A stretch of 64,000 bases of DNA from Lachnospiraceae bacterium (GTDB lineage Bacteria; Bacillota; Clostridia; Lachnospirales; Lachnospiraceae): positions 1-64,000 of the forward strand of contig JAFLTA010000004.1 of assembly GCA_022510685.1 (NCBI GenBank), in the 5' to 3' direction. Below the pieces are notes generated by a model, which worked only from the letters and a program-made list of their open reading frames with translations, ran no database searches and was not told where the DNA came from. Both the position numbers and the translations under genes were made by a program. This document shows, piece after piece, positions 53,848 to 62,556 of this stretch. The number at the start of each line of letters is the position of its first letter. The stretch's first letter is position 1.

Positions 53848-53940
53848 AATATCATTTTCTCCTTTTATTTAAGCCATCTTTTCTATCTTATCATATTTTT
53901 TATCCATATTCAATTTATTTTCTCTTTATCGATACGAATC

Positions 53941-55233
53941 TTACCGGCACCCATACGAATAAATTTCTCCATTTAGAGCATTCACATAGAGGTTAAGTTC
54001 ATCCTGATTCGAACCAAGTTTTCCACGAAATTCCCAACATGGATATACATTCTTTTTTCTATCTGAATACCAGCAGGGGCAGTATACAAAACCCACTTCC
54101 TCAATATCAACCGTCTCGTCTATCTCAATGATTTCTTGCGGTATCAAATTTTTCTCTAAAATGGAAACGGCTTCCTGAATGCTAACAATGTAATCCTGAG
54201 CTTCACCTTCCGGTATGACCTCCTCCGACTCGCTGTCGCTTCCCAGACAAGCATTAACTGTTTGACCATTGACTACATACGCCATTCTATCATCTCCATC
54301 CACGCTATTCTTAATTGAATATATCTCCCCATAAGACGATATATAGGCAAAAGGAATTTCCTGATATACCCTCCGCAGCCGAAACATGTATCCATATTTA
54401 TCTTTAAGCCGAAACACTTTTACTTCCGGTACATCCACGGTAACATCTTTGGCACAGGGCAAAAAAATCCCCTGCTCAAAATACCGCTTTGTTAAATCGG
54501 CAGCCGTCTTTACTGTCATTTTGCCCGACAATAACTCCCATGATTTGTCTGCCAATTCAGATACTTTTCCCTCCGCAACAGTTTCTGCATCCTCTCCATA
54601 AAAAACATCTGCTTCTGCACGAGATTTTGAACCTAAATATTTTGCAATGATACCATCACTCATGGAATAGACTCCACCGGCATTCATTAGTATGTAACAT
54701 CGTTTCGTATTTATAAAAAAACTATTTCCCGTTTCAAAATCCGGATAATATTTCGATACAGCCGGAAAACTATAGGGGTATTTTTTGCTCACATCACTTT
54801 CATACTCCCCACCACTATCCCGTATCTCCTTATCAGTGTCTATGTCATTAATTTTTGATCTTTTTAACCATCTTTTTATCGCAGCCAGACTGTCAGCCGG
54901 TGTAATATCTTGTTTCTCAACCTTCAACTCCATCACTGTTTCCAATTTATCTATGGGAGCAAATTCACAGGAATCAAAAGATAATACGTTAGACTCTAAA
55001 GCTCTTATAGCCTCCACATCTGATTTGTAATTCGTTATACACTTTAAGATAGAAACCCTGTTTTTATAATACTGATTTTTATATTCTATCGCCGAAACCG
55101 CGGAATCGAGTGTATTTTGCACTTCCTCATTTTCCACTCTGTTTTCTGTATTTTTCTCTTTGTCTTCATTACTACAACTGCACAACATGATTGCGCAACA
55201 AAATAAAGCAATTTTAAATAATCTTCCTCTCAT
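53941..55233 (-). CDS. Predicted lipoprotein embedded between pyrD and pyrE
   Basis: From ATG 55233 (GGAGGGG about 8 bases upstream) it begins MRGRLFKIALFCCAIMLCSCS, a lipoprotein signal with the probable acylated Cys at 18 or 20, then a long Glu/Lys/Asn-rich linker. The mature part (about 60-430) ends in CWEFRGKLGSNQDELNLYVN and ALNGEIYSYG, which resembles the YycI/PepSY-like repeats of membrane regulators. I do not recognise a named family. It lies in the middle of the pyrimidine genes with gaps of 44 bases (to pyrD) and 93 (to pyrE) and no terminator, so it is probably co-transcribed. Its codon use appears more AT-rich than its neighbours, which may indicate late insertion. Confidence 0.75.
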   Translation of the reverse strand: MRGRLFKIALFCCAIMLCSCSNEDKEKNTENRVENEEVQNTLDSAVSAIEYKNQYYKNRVSILKCITNYKSDVEAIRALESNVLSFDSCEFAPIDKLETVMELKVEKQDITPADSLAAIKRWLKRSKINDIDTDKEIRDSGGEYESDVSKKYPYSFPAVSKYYPDFETGNSFFINTKRCYILMNAGGVYSMSDGIIAKYLGSKSRAEADVFYGEDAETVAEGKVSELADKSWELLSGKMTVKTAADLTKRYFEQGIFLPCAKDVTVDVPEVKVFRLKDKYGYMFRLRRVYQEIPFAYISSYGEIYSIKNSVDGDDRMAYVVNGQTVNACLGSDSESEEVIPEGEAQDYIVSIQEAVSILEKNLIPQEIIEIDETVDIEEVGFVYCPCWYSDRKKNVYPCWEFRGKLGSNQDELNLYVNALNGEIYSYGCR

Positions 55234-55277
55234 GATAACCCCTCCATATTTCATTTGTTATTTTTAATATTACTCTG

Positions 55278-56180
55278 TCACTCCACGCAGCCAATCAATT
55301 CCTGAATGTCCTTCACCCCCTGTCTTTCCATAAAATTTTCAATGCCTTTGATAACTTTGACCGTGGTTGCCGGGTCGTTAAAATTTGCCGTTCCCACTGC
55401 CACCATGGTAGCCCCTGCCATGAGAAATTCCAACGCATCCTCTGCTGTACGGATTCCACCCATTCCTAACACCGGTATCTTTACCGCATGTGCCGTCTGG
55501 TAAACCATGCGCACCGCTACCGGCTTCACCGCAGGACCGGACAGACCGCCCGTCTTATTTGCCAAAGCAAAGGTACGCCGGTTCACATCAATCTTCATCC
55601 CCGTCAGGGTATTGATAAGGGATACCGCATCCGCACCGCCTGCCTCCGCTGCTTTTGCTGTTTCGGTGATATCCGTCACATTGGGACTAAGCTTCATAAT
55701 TACAGGCTGCTTCGCCTTTGCCTTGATGGCTGCCGTAATTTTTTCCACCTGCTTTGGGTCTTGTCCAAAAGCAATCCCCCCCGCTTTTACATTGGGACAA
55801 GAAATATTAATCTCCAGCATGGCGATATCTTCCTCAGCCAGGTGCTCCACAACATCTATGTAATCTTCGGGAGTTTTCCCGCAGACATTGACAATAATAT
55901 TGGTATCGTACTGCTTCAAAAACGGAATATCCCTCTCTATAAACACGTCGATACCGGGATTTTGCAAACCAATGGCATTTAACATACCACCGTAAGTTTC
56001 ACACACGCGAGGTGTAGGATTTCCCTCCCATGGCACATTCGCTACACCCTTGGTGGTCACTGCCCCCAGAAGGCTTAAGTCTATATATTCCCCGTATTCC
56101 GCTCCGGAACCAAAGGTTCCCGAAGCTGTTGTCACAGGATTTTTCATGGGTATTCCTGCAAAATTCACTGCCAGATTCAT
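55278..56180 (-). CDS. pyrD: Dihydroorotate dehydrogenase B, catalytic subunit
   Basis: This FMN enzyme oxidises dihydroorotate to orotate. It is of the NAD-linked type B that works with PyrK. The start NLAVNFAGIPMKNPVTTASGTFG is typical, the catalytic Cys is in MLEINISCPNVKAGG (near residue 130), and the FMN phosphate site is in VLGMGGIRTAEDALEFLMAGA. The length of 300 is normal. AGGAGG lies 6 bases before the ATG. PyrK is encoded just upstream, as expected for the heterotetramer. Confidence 0.97.
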   Translation of the reverse strand: MNLAVNFAGIPMKNPVTTASGTFGSGAEYGEYIDLSLLGAVTTKGVANVPWEGNPTPRVCETYGGMLNAIGLQNPGIDVFIERDIPFLKQYDTNIIVNVCGKTPEDYIDVVEHLAEEDIAMLEINISCPNVKAGGIAFGQDPKQVEKITAAIKAKAKQPVIMKLSPNVTDITETAKAAEAGGADAVSLINTLTGMKIDVNRRTFALANKTGGLSGPAVKPVAVRMVYQTAHAVKIPVLGMGGIRTAEDALEFLMAGATMVAVGTANFNDPATTVKVIKGIENFMERQGVKDIQELIGCVE

Positions 56181-56279
56181 GCCCTTCCTCCTACTACATC
56201 AGTATCGTCTTTGGTGACAAAGATATATTTCATTGGTACGAAACACTATTCTGTCATCTAACACTTATTTTTCATTCCC

Positions 56280-57059
56280 TCATATTTTCACAGTCTGTGC
56301 ATCAAACACAGGACCGTCTTTACATATCCTCGTATTGTTTACATGACTGTGACTGTCCTTCTCCAAGGTCTTACACACACATCCCAGGCAGGCACCGATG
56401 CCACACGCCATGCGTTCCTCCAAAGAAATTTGTGCCGGAATGCCATATTCTGCAGCATATTCCTTGACACCTCGAAGCATAGGCATGGGACCACAGGCAT
56501 AAATGGTATCTGCCGTCAGCCCCTCTGCACGGATGGCGTCAATGACATTTCCTTTCGTTCCCACACTGCCGTCCTCCGTAGATACATAGACTTTGGCATA
56601 GGGTTCAAATTCTTCCTTTAGGAACAGGTCATTGTCACGATACCCTAATACCACCTGTACCTCACCGGACAGGGATTTTGCAAGAGCGAGCATAGGCGGA
56701 ATGCCAATTCCACCACCAATCAGTATACTCTTTCCGGCTTTTGCTGTAAAGCCATTGCCCAGGGGCCCTAATACCTCTATGATATCACTCACATTTCTTC
56801 TCGAAAATTCCTCCGTCCCCTGACCTGCCACCCGGTAAACAATACGAAGCAATCTGTCCTCACCCTGAATTTCACAAATACTGATAGGTCGCGGAAGTAA
56901 CCGGCTGCCGTCCCGACTGTACAGAGACAAAAACTGTCCGGGTACAGACATTGCAGCCACGTTATAATCTTCCGGAAATTTTAGCCACATGCTGAAAATT
57001 CCCGGTGCCAGTTCTACCTGACCTGTAATCGTTGCCGTACATTTCTTTTTCTCTGCCAT
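56280..57059 (-). CDS. pyrK: Dihydroorotate dehydrogenase B, electron transfer subunit
   Basis: This FAD and 2Fe-2S subunit passes electrons from PyrD to NAD. The FAD-binding block RLLPRPISICEIQ is near residue 55, the NAD-binding block SILIGGGIGIPPMLALAK near 108, and the iron-sulfur Cys cluster MACGIGACLGCVCK with a later RICKDGPVF near the C-terminus. I use ATG 57059 with GGGGAG upstream (259 residues). A longer opening from 57104 would overlap pyrF without its own site. The stop-to-start gap with pyrF is 16 bases. Confidence 0.95.
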   Translation of the reverse strand: MAEKKKCTATITGQVELAPGIFSMWLKFPEDYNVAAMSVPGQFLSLYSRDGSRLLPRPISICEIQGEDRLLRIVYRVAGQGTEEFSRRNVSDIIEVLGPLGNGFTAKAGKSILIGGGIGIPPMLALAKSLSGEVQVVLGYRDNDLFLKEEFEPYAKVYVSTEDGSVGTKGNVIDAIRAEGLTADTIYACGPMPMLRGVKEYAAEYGIPAQISLEERMACGIGACLGCVCKTLEKDSHSHVNNTRICKDGPVFDAQTVKI

Positions 57060-57075
57060 AATCTCCCCGTTTCTT

Positions 57076-57996
57076 TTATTTAATCGCATTGTTAATATCT
57101 GCAATCATATCGATTACTGCCTGCCTGGAAGCATCTGCATAGTTTTCCTCCCCAAAGCGACTGTATGCATCCTGCTTATAAGCCGCAATAATACCCCGGG
57201 AGGAATTGACGATAGCCCCCAGCCCATCTGCATTAAAGTATGGCTTCAGCCCCTCTGCCGTACCTCCCTGAGCACCATAACCCGGTACGAGGATATACGT
57301 TTTCGGCATGAGTTTTCGCAGTGCTTTTCCCATCTCCGGATAGGTGGCTCCTATTACACAGCCTACATTACTGTAAGTATCACCCATACACTGCTCTCCC
57401 CATTCTACTACCTTCTCGGCCACCAGCTCATACAATGGTCTTCCGTCGATTAATTGGTCCTGAAATTCCCCGCTGGAGGGATTGGACGTCTTCACCAATA
57501 CGAATATACCTTTATTTTCTTTATTGCATATATCTACAAATGGATTGACACCATCACTTCCTAAATAAGGATTTACCGTGAGGAAATCTTCATCAAATCC
57601 GGCATAAGTTTTATTTCCCACTGTAACCTTTCCCAAATGCCCCACTGCATAGGCTGTGGAAGTGGAGCCAATGTCGCCGCGCTTGGCATCACCAATGACA
57701 ACCAATCCCTTTTCTTTACAGTAATCTACTGTCTTTTTGAAAGATATGAGTCCCGGGATTCCAAACTGCTCATACATGGCTATCTGTGGCTTTACTGCCG
57801 GTATCAGATCACAGGTTGCATCCACAATCCCCTTGTTAAACTGCCAGATTGCCTCTGCCGCCCCCTCTAAAGTTTCCCCGAATTCTTCAAAGGCTTTTTT
57901 CTGAATATGCTGCGGCACATAGCTTAACATGGGGTCTAAACCGACTACAATGGGCGCATCTTTTTTAGTAATCTGCTGAATTAATTCGTTAATCAT
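57076..57996 (-). CDS. pyrF: Orotidine 5'-phosphate decarboxylase, long type
   Basis: This enzyme decarboxylates OMP to UMP, the last step of the pathway. At 306 residues it is of the longer (type 2) subgroup. The catalytic block VIGDAKRGDIGSTSTAY lies near residues 96-112, and the phosphate-binding end ILVPGYGAQGGTAEGLK near 232-248. AAAGGA precedes ATG 57996. Upstream, between it and pyrC, lies a copy of the palindromic repeat with two extended -10 motifs, so pyrF may have its own start site. Confidence 0.96.
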   Translation of the reverse strand: MINELIQQITKKDAPIVVGLDPMLSYVPQHIQKKAFEEFGETLEGAAEAIWQFNKGIVDATCDLIPAVKPQIAMYEQFGIPGLISFKKTVDYCKEKGLVVIGDAKRGDIGSTSTAYAVGHLGKVTVGNKTYAGFDEDFLTVNPYLGSDGVNPFVDICNKENKGIFVLVKTSNPSSGEFQDQLIDGRPLYELVAEKVVEWGEQCMGDTYSNVGCVIGATYPEMGKALRKLMPKTYILVPGYGAQGGTAEGLKPYFNADGLGAIVNSSRGIIAAYKQDAYSRFGEENYADASRQAVIDMIADINNAIK

Positions 57997-58032
57997 TTTG
58001 ACAATTCCTTTCTTCTATATTTTCTTGCAATG

Positions 58033-58140
58033 GCTCGCTTTTGCGTTTATTATATCATATTTACTGCACAAGGTTTCTGCGCATATTGAGAACGAAGTTC
58101 TCACAAGATAAACGCCGCTTTTGCGTTTATTATATCATAT
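58033..58140. repeat. Stacked palindromic intergenic repeat, copy C
   Basis: One partial and one full unit of the same element as copies A and B, between pyrC and pyrF. The full unit (58061-58140) has TGCACAAGGTTTCTGCGCA, TGAGAACGAAGTTCTCA and ATAAACGCCGCTTTTGCGTT. Minus-strand extended -10 motifs TATGATATAAT lie at 58049-58059 and 58129-58139. The full unit is almost identical to the one at 7201-7280. Confidence 0.9.
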
Positions 58141-58143
58141 CTC

Positions 58144-59415
58144 TTATTTCTCATATACCAGTTTTCCATCCACGAAGGTTTTCTCAATCACCCCATACAC
58201 CCGTTTTCCGTCAAAAGGGGTATTCTTTCCCTTGGAGACGAAGCTGCTGCTGTCAATGGCATATTCTGTATCAATATCCGCAACGACCAAATCCGCTGCA
58301 CTGCCGGGAGCCAGTGTTCCCTTAGGGATACCCAGGACTTTTGCCGGATTGGCACTCATTTTTTCCACTAATCCCGAAAGACTTAAATACCCTGCCTTCA
58401 CAAGCTCTGTATAACTGATTGCAAAAGAAGTCTCCAACCCTACGATTCCAAAAGGTGCCTTTTTCATTGTCTGGTTTTTTTCCTCTGCCCCGTGAGGTGC
58501 ATGATCTGTGGAAATGATATCCATCGTCCCGTCAGACAGGGCTTTTTTCAAAGCCTCCACATCTTTCCTGCTCCTAAGGGGCGGATTCATCTTAAATCTG
58601 CCGTGATCCTCCGTAATATCTTCGTCTGTCATCGTGAAGTGATGGGGACAGACTTCTCCCGTCACGTTAAGTCCCTGCTTTTTCGCCATCTCCACCAAAA
58701 CTGCGCTGTCAGCCGTAGAGCAATGACATAAATGCAATTGGCATCCGGTCTCCTTTGCCATGAAGATATCTCTGGCGGCAATTACATCTTCCACCGCGTT
58801 TGTAATGCCGGGAAGGCCTAACTCCTCTGCTCGCGCTCCCGCGTTCATCACTCCGCCATCTACCAACGCCTTATCCTCACAATGAGAAAACATAGGCATA
58901 TCGTTCCCTGCTGCCTCCTGTAACCCTTTACGAAAGACAAGAGAGTCCATGACCGACTTACCATCTTCGCTCAATGCCACTGCGCCTGCCCGTTTCATTC
59001 CGGCGATATCCGCGAGTTCCTTTCCCTCCTGCCCCAACGTTACCGCACCCACCGGCAGGATATGAACCGGTGACTGTTTTGCCCGTTCCAAGAGTTCTGT
59101 AACCCGCTCCGGACTGTCAATGACCGGATTTGTGTTGGGCATGGGACAAATGGTAGTGACACCACCCTTTGCTGCTGCATTGGCTCCTGTTGCTATCGTC
59201 TCTTTATACTCATATCCCGGCTCTCGTAAATGCACATGTAAATCAATAAAGCCGGGCATAATTATTTTTCCTGTGGCATCAATTTTTTGTTCTGCATCTT
59301 CGACAATATGATCTGCCACGTTTTTAACTACACCGTCTTCCAACAAAATATCTCGTTTGCCGTCAATCCCCTGAGCGGGATCTACCAAATGTCCACCATA
59401 AATAAGTGTTTTCAT
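58144..59415 (-). CDS. pyrC: Dihydroorotase
   Basis: This zinc amidohydrolase interconverts carbamoyl-aspartate and dihydroorotate, the third step of the pathway. It is a type I enzyme with metal ligands in FIDLHVHLREPGYEYKET (near residue 55-72), MFSHCEDKALV, HLCHCSTADSAVL and IISTDHAPH. The length of 423 is normal. ATG 59415 has AGGAGG 5 bases upstream. It is the first pyr gene here. pyrB and carAB are not in the window. A terminator-like hairpin (59436-59470) lies just before it, so its expression depends on read-through or an unseen promoter. Confidence 0.96.
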   Translation of the reverse strand: MKTLIYGGHLVDPAQGIDGKRDILLEDGVVKNVADHIVEDAEQKIDATGKIIMPGFIDLHVHLREPGYEYKETIATGANAAAKGGVTTICPMPNTNPVIDSPERVTELLERAKQSPVHILPVGAVTLGQEGKELADIAGMKRAGAVALSEDGKSVMDSLVFRKGLQEAAGNDMPMFSHCEDKALVDGGVMNAGARAEELGLPGITNAVEDVIAARDIFMAKETGCQLHLCHCSTADSAVLVEMAKKQGLNVTGEVCPHHFTMTDEDITEDHGRFKMNPPLRSRKDVEALKKALSDGTMDIISTDHAPHGAEEKNQTMKKAPFGIVGLETSFAISYTELVKAGYLSLSGLVEKMSANPAKVLGIPKGTLAPGSAADLVVADIDTEYAIDSSSFVSKGKNTPFDGKRVYGVIEKTFVDGKLVYEK

Positions 59416-59435
59416 GTATGCCTCCTGATTAAGTA

Positions 59436-59472
59436 ACAAAAGAGCATCTGCCGGAAACGGCAGATGCCTCTA
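59436..59472 (-). terminator. Terminator-like hairpin between the Nudix gene and pyrC
   Basis: On the minus strand GAGGCATCTGCCG pairs with CGGCAGATGCTC and TTTTGTT follows. It sits 6 bases after the Nudix stop and only about 20 bases before the pyrC start, so it could end the asd-Nudix message or act as an attenuator for the pyr genes. I did not find a PyrR-binding consensus. Confidence 0.8.
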
Positions 59473-59476
59473 ATAG

Positions 59477-59881
59477 CTAATACAAATCCGCTTGTTGCAA
59501 ATCTTCAAGCATCCGTTTGTTACTGATATACTCGTCAAACTCCATAGGTGTAATCCACTGGGCATCGTTCAATTCTTCTGACAACCGGACATCATCTTCA
59601 TCCATTTCCGTCAGACAGAGATACGCCAACCCCAGATTACATTCTGAGCCAATCATAACCGTCCATGTATACAGTACACGACCGGCAACGGTAATCAATC
59701 CTGTCTGCTCCTGAATCACGCGTACAACCGCGGCTTCCGGAGACTCTCCAAACTCTGCAACACCATCTACAAACTCCCACTGGTATGGGTTCGCAATGTT
59801 ATCATCATACCATTTTTCAACTGTTAAAAATTTATCATCTTTCTGTACAATTCCCTTTACAAGGATACGATATTGGTTCAT
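59477..59881 (-). CDS. Nudix hydrolase-like protein with imperfect Nudix box
   Basis: This 134-residue single-domain Nudix protein has the start MNQYRILVKGIVQKDDKFL and WEFVDGVAEFGESPE as expected. The Nudix box reads GVAEFGESPEAAVVRVIQEQ followed by TGL. Against GX5EX7REUXEEXGU, the Glu of RE is Val and the last Glu of EE is Gln, so two metal-ligand positions are lost. It may hydrolyse poorly or bind ligand only. ATG 59881 has AGGGGG 7 bases upstream. It follows asd by 24 bases, so they share a message. Confidence 0.83.
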   Translation of the reverse strand: MNQYRILVKGIVQKDDKFLTVEKWYDDNIANPYQWEFVDGVAEFGESPEAAVVRVIQEQTGLITVAGRVLYTWTVMIGSECNLGLAYLCLTEMDEDDVRLSEELNDAQWITPMEFDEYISNKRMLEDLQQADLY

Positions 59882-59905
59882 CAAATTCCCCCTATCTGTG
59901 CAATG

Positions 59906-61003
59906 TTATTTTGCAGTAATATACTTCTTAGCTGTTAAAAGCTCTGCGGTGAGCAAAGCACCACCTGCTGCACCACGCACTGTATTATGGGAGAGTCCTA
60001 CAAACTTATAATCAAATACAGTATCCTCACGCAGTCTTCCCATGGATACACCAAATCCGTTCTCGTAGTTGACATCTAAATCCACCTGCGGGCGATTGTC
60101 ATCCTCCAGATATTGAATAAACTGCTTTGGTGCACTTGGAAGTTCCAGTGCCTGAGGTTCTCCGCTGTACTCTTTCCAAGCTTTCAGAATCTGCTCTTTT
60201 GTAGGTTTTTTTCCCTCCTTGAAAGTGACAAAAACAGCCGCTGTATGACCATCCAGTACCGGAACACGGATACATTGTGTCGTAATTACCGGACCGTCTG
60301 CCTTGACAATCTCACCATTTTCAATGTGACCCCAAATTCGCAGAGGTTCCTGCTCACTCTTTTCCTCCTCACCACCAATGAAAGGAATGATGTTGTGCTC
60401 CATCTCCGGCCAATCTTTGAAGGTTTTACCTGCACCGGATATTGCCTGATATGTGGTAGCAACCACCGTCTCAGGCTCAAAACCAGCCACCTTCAAAGCA
60501 TGCAGAGCCGGTGTATAGCTCTGAATGGAGCAGTTTGGCTTTACTACAACGAAACCTCTCGTAGTCCCGAGACGTTTCTTCTGTGCTTCAATCACATCAA
60601 TATGCTCCGGATTTAACTCAGGTACTACCATAGGAACATCCGGTGTCCAACGATGTGCACTATTGTTAGAGACAACCGGTGTCTCTGTCTTTGCATATTC
60701 TTCTTCTATCTTTTTTATTTCGTCTTTAGTCATGTCAACAGCACTAAACACAAAATCTACAGAAGCAGCCACTGCTTTTACATCACTGACATCCTGTACC
60801 ACAATTTTTTTCACTGCTTCCGGCATAGGAGTAGTCATCTTCCAACGTCCTCCGATAGCATCTTCATAAGTCTTGCCGGCACTGCGGGGACTTGCTGCGA
60901 TTGCAGTCACCTCAAACCAGGGATGGTTTTCCAAAAGTGCAATAAATCTCTGCCCTACCATTCCCGTACCACCTAAAATACCGACCTTTAACTTTTTATC
61001 CAT
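59906..61003 (-). CDS. asd: Aspartate-semialdehyde dehydrogenase
   Basis: This enzyme reduces aspartyl phosphate to the semialdehyde, the branch point for lysine, threonine, methionine and diaminopimelate. The NADP-binding start is KVGILGGTGMVGQRFI, the catalytic Cys is in VVVKPNCSIQSYTPAL (near residue 155), TTYQAISGAGKTF follows, and the catalytic His lies in VPVLDGHTAAVFV. The long 365-residue form with the KPNCSIQ block is the archaeal/fungal-like class found in many clostridia. GGAGG precedes ATG 61003. Confidence 0.96.
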   Translation of the reverse strand: MDKKLKVGILGGTGMVGQRFIALLENHPWFEVTAIAASPRSAGKTYEDAIGGRWKMTTPMPEAVKKIVVQDVSDVKAVAASVDFVFSAVDMTKDEIKKIEEEYAKTETPVVSNNSAHRWTPDVPMVVPELNPEHIDVIEAQKKRLGTTRGFVVVKPNCSIQSYTPALHALKVAGFEPETVVATTYQAISGAGKTFKDWPEMEHNIIPFIGGEEEKSEQEPLRIWGHIENGEIVKADGPVITTQCIRVPVLDGHTAAVFVTFKEGKKPTKEQILKAWKEYSGEPQALELPSAPKQFIQYLEDDNRPQVDLDVNYENGFGVSMGRLREDTVFDYKFVGLSHNTVRGAAGGALLTAELLTAKKYITAK

Positions 61004-61037
61004 AGCTTTGATTCCTCCAATGTTTTAATCCGTATCC

Positions 61038-61066
61038 ATATTACACTATTCCGTATAATAAGTCAA
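61038..61066 (-). promoter_or_regulatory. Promoter of asd
   Basis: Minus strand TTGACT (61061-61066), 17 bases, TAATAT (61038-61043). The -35 is strong and the -10 weaker. Confidence 0.55.
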
Positions 61067-61115
61067 AGGTTGTAGAAAAGAAAGGTATTATTAACGGTGG
61101 CATTCTAAACAATCG

Positions 61116-61144
61116 TTGCTGACCCCATGAAAATATGATAGACT
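61116..61144 (+). promoter_or_regulatory. Promoter of hisS
   Basis: TTGCTG (61116-61121), 17 bases, TAGACT (61139-61144), divergent from the asd promoter. The leader of about 75 bases is too short for a T-box and contains no T-box consensus. GGCATTCTAA occurs twice, at 61099 and about 61 bases later, flanking this promoter. Confidence 0.55.
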
Positions 61145-61226
61145 GGAAACAGTGGTTTTGGCATTCTAATTCCGCATAACTAATTGATAAATAAGAGTAA
61201 CGATAGACAGAAAGGAACCAACTATT

Positions 61227-62471
61227 ATGAAAACAACACCTGTCAAAGGAACCAGGGATTACCTTCCAAAAGAAGCGGCACTTCGGGATTATTTACAGGA
61301 AATAATCAAGTCAACTTATCAGGAGGCGGGTTTTGAACGCATTACAACGCCCATTATCGAGGATGCAGTAAACTTAGATAAAAGCGAAGGCGGTGAAAAC
61401 TTAAACCTTATATTTAAGATTTTAAAACGGGGACAAAAATTATCTTCTGCCCTAAACGGAGAAAATCCTACGGAAAATGATTTATCAGATATGGGACTGC
61501 GCTATGATTTAACCCTTCCTCTATCCAGATATTATGCAAATAACCGAAACGAATTGATGAATCCTTTTAAGGTGATTCAGATGGACAGGGTTTATCGCGC
61601 AGAGAGACCGCAAAAGGGACGTCTTCGGGAATTTATGCAATGTGATATCGATATTATCGGCAATGCTTCTCCGGATGCAGAGGTAGAACTGATCTTAACG
61701 ACTACAAGAGCTTTGACACGCATCGGTCTTCCTTCTTTTAAGGTAAAAATCAATGACCGGAGAATTCTGAAATCTATTTTTTCCTATGCCGGTTTTACGG
61801 AAGAAAACCATGAAAAACTGGCAATTATTTTTGATAAATCAGATAAAATCGGTATCAATGGAGTGAAAACAGAGTTAGAGGAAAACGGCTTTTCTGCTAC
61901 TGCCATAGATACTTTCATCGGTTTATTTGAGGGTGGCAGTCTTGACTTAGAATCTGTTGCAAAAGTTTGTGATGCGGAGTATGTAGCATCCTTAAAATAT
62001 ATCATTGATACGGTAAACACTGTATCCGGCGGAGCTTTTCCGGTTGAATTCACTCCATCTTTAGTACGTGGACAAGGCTACTATACGGGAACTATTTTTG
62101 AGGTGGAGGCTGATGGCTACAGTGGTGCCGTCGCCGGTGGCGGTCGCTATGACAACCTCATCGGCAAGTTTCTGAACGAAGACATTCCTGCTGTCGGATT
62201 TTCCATCGGTTTTGAGCGGATTTTCGGTATCCTGATGGAGCAGGATTACGAAATCCCCGGACTGAAAAAACGCATTGCCGTATTTTATGATAGCGACACC
62301 TATGCTGCTGCCCTGCAATACGCAGGAGAACTTCAAAAAGATTATCTGGTTTCCACGATTGCCAGACCAAAAAAGCTGGGCAAATTCTTAAACCGACTTG
62401 AGGCAAACGGATATGATGGCTTTGCTGTTTACGGACAGGAGGACGGAGTCAAATTATTCGGACAGGATTAA
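61227..62471 (+). CDS. hisS: Histidine--tRNA ligase
   Basis: This class II synthetase charges tRNA-His. The start TPVKGTRDYLPKEAALRD is typical, motif 2 is YRAERPQKGRLREFMQCDID (about 121-140), the histidine-specific block is LVRGQGYYTGTIFE (about 279-292, keeping the catalytic Arg but with QG where LD is usual), and motif 3 is AVGFSIGFERIFGIL. A short anticodon-binding domain (about 340-414) closes it. This domain and motif 3 argue for a synthetase over HisZ, though the altered block leaves some doubt. AAAGGAACC precedes ATG. A promoter and a terminator flank it, so it is a single-gene unit. Confidence 0.88.
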   Translation: MKTTPVKGTRDYLPKEAALRDYLQEIIKSTYQEAGFERITTPIIEDAVNLDKSEGGENLNLIFKILKRGQKLSSALNGENPTENDLSDMGLRYDLTLPLSRYYANNRNELMNPFKVIQMDRVYRAERPQKGRLREFMQCDIDIIGNASPDAEVELILTTTRALTRIGLPSFKVKINDRRILKSIFSYAGFTEENHEKLAIIFDKSDKIGINGVKTELEENGFSATAIDTFIGLFEGGSLDLESVAKVCDAEYVASLKYIIDTVNTVSGGAFPVEFTPSLVRGQGYYTGTIFEVEADGYSGAVAGGGRYDNLIGKFLNEDIPAVGFSIGFERIFGILMEQDYEIPGLKKRIAVFYDSDTYAAALQYAGELQKDYLVSTIARPKKLGKFLNRLEANGYDGFAVYGQEDGVKLFGQD

Positions 62472-62494
62472 TGGCGTAATAGTCAACATAACTA

Positions 62495-62536
62495 AAGAGG
62501 TCAGAAATCTCGACAAAAAGATTTCTGACCTTTTAT
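62495..62536 (+). terminator. Terminator of hisS
   Basis: GGTCAGAAATC pairs with GATTTCTGACC (11 pairs, loop about 10), followed by TTTTATG. Confidence 0.93.
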
Positions 62537-62556
62537 GATTCCCTTCTTCTATTAGA

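Noticed and set aside
59415..59476. PyrR-binding attenuator before pyrC
   Set aside because: The hairpin is there but the conserved PyrR-binding loop sequence is not, so I report only a terminator-like element.
61145..61226. T-box leader before hisS
   Set aside because: The leader is too short and lacks the T-box and terminator/antiterminator consensus.
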